A stretch of 6,696 bases of DNA from positions 1-6,696 of the forward strand of contig CAJOPQ010000031.1 of the NCBI GenBank assembly GCA_905236445.1. The letters are read 5' to 3'. The notes beneath the pieces are model-generated. The model saw nothing but the letters and a program-made list of their open reading frames with translations. It searched no databases and was not told the origin of the DNA. The position numbers and the translations under genes are program-made. Below are positions 4,733 through 6,696 of this stretch, piece by piece (within the stretch, counting starts at the first letter, position 1; every line of letters starts with the position of its first letter). The stretch comes from an uncultured Clostridia bacterium. Lineage in GTDB: Bacteria > Bacillota > Clostridia > Christensenellales > UBA1242.

Positions 4733-5830
4733 ATGACAAAGGGAAAAACAAACATTATTATAATTGTTGTGGCAATAACGCTGTGTGTCGTAATTCTGTC
4801 GGTAGCAATAAGTGCGTACTTTTTGTTTCTTCATCGATACAAGGGTAGAACGGTTATCAATGAATGGAGTGCTGAACAGGAGTTTGACATAAGCAAAGTT
4901 GCAACAGTCAACAAGCAAAAAGGAAAAGAGTTTGTTATACTTAACCTTGCAGATGTACAAATGGCAGACTTAGAGGATTTGTGTAACATGAATACAATAC
5001 ATCAAGAAATTAGTTATCTTGTGCAAATTGCAAAACCTGATCTAATTACGCTTACAGGCGACCAAACATGGAGTAATGAAAATCTGATTGGGCTTACATC
5101 GCTAATAAGATGGTTGGACGGATACAAAATTCCTTGGGCGCCAGTGTTCGGTAATCATGATTATGGCAATCAATACGACTCTGCGGTCGCAAGTTTAAAT
5201 TATTGTTGTCAGCTTTACGAAAAGTCAAAATATTGTTTATTTGATAGGGGTCCTACCAATATTGGTGCACTTGGCAACTATGTAGTAAATATAATGGAAG
5301 ATGGAAAGATTTTCAAAACGCTATATATGATAGATGCGGGATATGGTGACATAATTACAGATGAGCAAATTGCGTGGTTCAGCTGGAATGCAGAAGGGAT
5401 AAAGCAAGCCAATGGTGGACAGTATACATCTGCGATGTGTTTTATGCACAAGCCACTTCCCGAATATGCGATTGCTTATGGCTATTATTTAAATGGCAAT
5501 GATGACAAAGTGGAAGGAGTGGGTGTAGTACACGAGCCCAATTATTCTTTATATGGCACTAAGCAAAATGGATTTTTTGATATCGCAAAAAATGTAGGTG
5601 TAGAAGATATTGTGTGTGCACATCAACATGGAAACAATTTTACAATAAAATACCAAGACGTACGCCTTTCTTTCGCTCTAAAAACTGGCGAGTTAGGTGG
5701 ATATGTGGACGATGGAGAAACATATTACAATGGTGCAACTGTTTTTACATGTGCAGATAATAGTGTAGAAATAAACAACATATATGCGCCAAGAGAAATG
5801 TTCCACATTAAAAATGCTGGCAATAAATAA
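4733..5830 (+). CDS. Membrane-anchored calcineurin-like metallophosphoesterase
   Basis: Read from ATG 4733 this is a 365-residue protein. A short cytoplasmic MTKGK leads into one hydrophobic segment (about 6-33), so the catalytic domain probably faces outside, anchored by an uncleaved signal. The metallophosphoesterase motifs appear in order: LADVQ (Asp74, Gln76), GDQ (Asp110), GNHD (Asn141, His142), MHKPLPEY (His239) and AHQH (His297, His299). The first motif is Asp-x-Gln instead of the usual Asp-x-His. The His-x-Pro-Leu-Pro-Glu-Tyr block resembles PAP29-like phosphatases. Such enzymes hydrolyse phosphomono- or diesters with two metal ions; the substrate is unknown. An in-frame ATG at 4679 would add 18 residues, but it lacks a clear ribosome binding site and would precede the normal signal-anchor start. 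The 260-bp gap and its own promoter-like sequence suggest a transcript separate from the operon on the left. Confidence 0.8.
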   Translation: MTKGKTNIIIIVVAITLCVVILSVAISAYFLFLHRYKGRTVINEWSAEQEFDISKVATVNKQKGKEFVILNLADVQMADLEDLCNMNTIHQEISYLVQIAKPDLITLTGDQTWSNENLIGLTSLIRWLDGYKIPWAPVFGNHDYGNQYDSAVASLNYCCQLYEKSKYCLFDRGPTNIGALGNYVVNIMEDGKIFKTLYMIDAGYGDIITDEQIAWFSWNAEGIKQANGGQYTSAMCFMHKPLPEYAIAYGYYLNGNDDKVEGVGVVHEPNYSLYGTKQNGFFDIAKNVGVEDIVCAHQHGNNFTIKYQDVRLSFALKTGELGGYVDDGETYYNGATVFTCADNSVEINNIYAPREMFHIKNAGNK

Positions 5831-5931
5831 ATTAATTAAATAATGTAAATAAAGCTGTGGTGGAGCGTTGGTGTATATTTACTAAATTACACATGTATAC
5901 CTAGTCCAAATATTAAAAAATTTATAAGAAA

Positions 5932-5952
5932 TATACTATATTTGATGTGGAG
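5932..5952 (+). promoter_or_regulatory. Possible -10 box and ribosome binding site of the channel gene
   Basis: The 129-bp gap after the phosphoesterase gene contains no clear terminator. TATACT (5932-5937) is a -10-like box with no good -35 partner. GGAG (5949-5952) is 7 bases before the ATG at 5960 and is a normal ribosome binding site that supports this start. The -10 box is only about 23 bases from the ATG, so a promoter here is doubtful; read-through from the phosphoesterase gene is equally possible. GTGTA (5871-5875) and TACAC (5888-5892) form a small inverted repeat in the same gap. Confidence 0.35.
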
Positions 5953-5959
5953 TAAAAAA

Positions 5960-6696
5960 ATGAAAAAAACAAAAGAAAATAATTATCCAACAATATTCGC
6001 AATTGTCCAAATTGTTCTGGGAGTACTTTTTATGGCGATTCCTGCCAGTTTGGAATATTGTATACCATATGTAATCACAACTTATTTGTCTTTAATGTTC
6101 TTATATGATTTATTTATGTTTTGTAAAAAACTAGACAAAAAGTTGCTGATTGAATCATTGTTATATCTTGTCATGTCTGTGGGACTGCTTTTATTATATT
6201 TTTTGACAAATAAGCCAATACAGGTTGTTGCAATCGTTGTGGTTGTATATTGTATACTCAGAGCAATAAAAAAATTAGTTGCTACACTATTAGCCAAAGA
6301 TAGACAACAAAAAACAAGTAATCTGTTAGGTGCAATAGCACACTTTGCTTTGGCTGCATCAATCATAACTTTCCTTGTGAAAGGTGGGGAATCAGCTACC
6401 GAATTTATTGTTATCTATGGCGTGATCTATCTCTTTGAGGGCTCAAGTGGACTATATAAATATTTAACTAAAAGTAAGAATATTGTATTTAAAGTTACAG
6501 AAAAAACTTATGCAAAAGAAATTATTTCTGGGCTTGTAATTGTAATGATATTGGCATCATCAATTTTGCCATTTATTGAGCCTGGCATTGTTTCTTTTGG
6601 TGATGCAATGTGGTATTGCTTTGCACTAGTTACAACAATAGGCTTTGGCGATATTGCGGCAACAACTGCATTAGGAAGATTTATATCAGTATTTGT
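5960..6696 (+). CDS. Potassium-channel pore protein with HdeD/DUF308-like membrane domain (3' end outside window)
   Basis: An open frame of 245 codons starts at ATG 5960 behind a GGAG site and runs off the right edge without a stop. About six hydrophobic segments come first (roughly 11-29, 34-54, 63-82, 87-101, 122-140, 148-163). They are arranged as pairs with Gly- and Pro-containing patterns such as IVLGVLFMAIP and IYGVIYLFEG, resembling the repeated two-helix units of HdeD/DUF308 proteins. A further helix (189-206) leads into a re-entrant pore segment (212-224) and TTIGFGD (225-231), the potassium-channel selectivity filter. ALGRFISVF then starts the inner helix. No arginine-rich S4 voltage sensor is seen, so this does not look like a classic six-helix voltage-gated channel. 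It is an integral membrane protein, probably a potassium channel; a cytoplasmic gating domain may lie beyond the edge. The HdeD-like assignment is less certain than the pore. Confidence 0.8.
   Translation, partial: MKKTKENNYPTIFAIVQIVLGVLFMAIPASLEYCIPYVITTYLSLMFLYDLFMFCKKLDKKLLIESLLYLVMSVGLLLLYFLTNKPIQVVAIVVVVYCILRAIKKLVATLLAKDRQQKTSNLLGAIAHFALAASIITFLVKGGESATEFIVIYGVIYLFEGSSGLYKYLTKSKNIVFKVTEKTYAKEIISGLVIVMILASSILPFIEPGIVSFGDAMWYCFALVTTIGFGDIAATTALGRFISVF

Noticed and set aside
6082..6366. Minus-strand reading frame of 94 codons
   Set aside because: It is antisense to the open channel gene that starts at 5960, whose motifs and start site are convincing.

Overview
The window is AT-rich. It uses AGGAG-type ribosome binding sites and sigma-A-type promoters with TATAAT boxes and intrinsic T-tract terminators. 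It also carries a ferredoxin-fused nitroreductase typical of anaerobes. Together these suggest a low-GC Gram-positive anaerobe (Bacillota, probably a clostridial lineage). This is an inference from style; no taxonomic marker gene is present. All convincing genes lie on the + strand.

Positions 1-492 hold no convincing protein gene. An intrinsic terminator (38-75) closes a transcript from outside the window. A TATAAT box (101-106) and a second, long hairpin terminator (270-320) bracket about 200 nt that contains small hairpins and a degenerate tRNA T-arm-like element ending in CCA (245-272). This is either a tRNA/attachment-site relic or a small RNA. A pyrimidine-rich repeat with a perfect 10-bp inverted repeat (343-385) follows, then a strong promoter (434-463).

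Positions 493-4472 form one tightly spaced operon of five genes: a MarR-family regulator; a two-[4Fe-4S]-cluster ferredoxin/nitroreductase fusion; a short-chain dehydrogenase; an amidohydrolase-2 protein with the Glu-x-His metal motif of gamma-resorcylate-type decarboxylases; and a DUF5131 (phage Gp37/Gp68 family) protein with a radical-SAM-like CX3CX2C cluster. The likely logic is a MarR-controlled anaerobic module that reduces and decarboxylates an aromatic or quinone-like compound, with the DUF5131 protein in an unknown role. The substrate cannot be read from the sequence. Two annotated starts should move downstream, to 1772 and 2670, on ribosome-binding-site evidence.

Positions 4473-4732 are a non-coding gap rich in inverted repeats (4480-4547 and a nested stem-loop at 4615-4673). 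It leads into a membrane-anchored calcineurin-like metallophosphoesterase (4733-5830). After a 129-bp gap, a membrane protein starts at 5960 and runs off the right edge. Its roughly six N-terminal membrane segments resemble HdeD/DUF308 proteins and are followed by a potassium-channel pore with a TIGFGD selectivity filter, an unusual architecture.

No CRISPR array, insertion sequence, transposase, rRNA or complete tRNA was seen.
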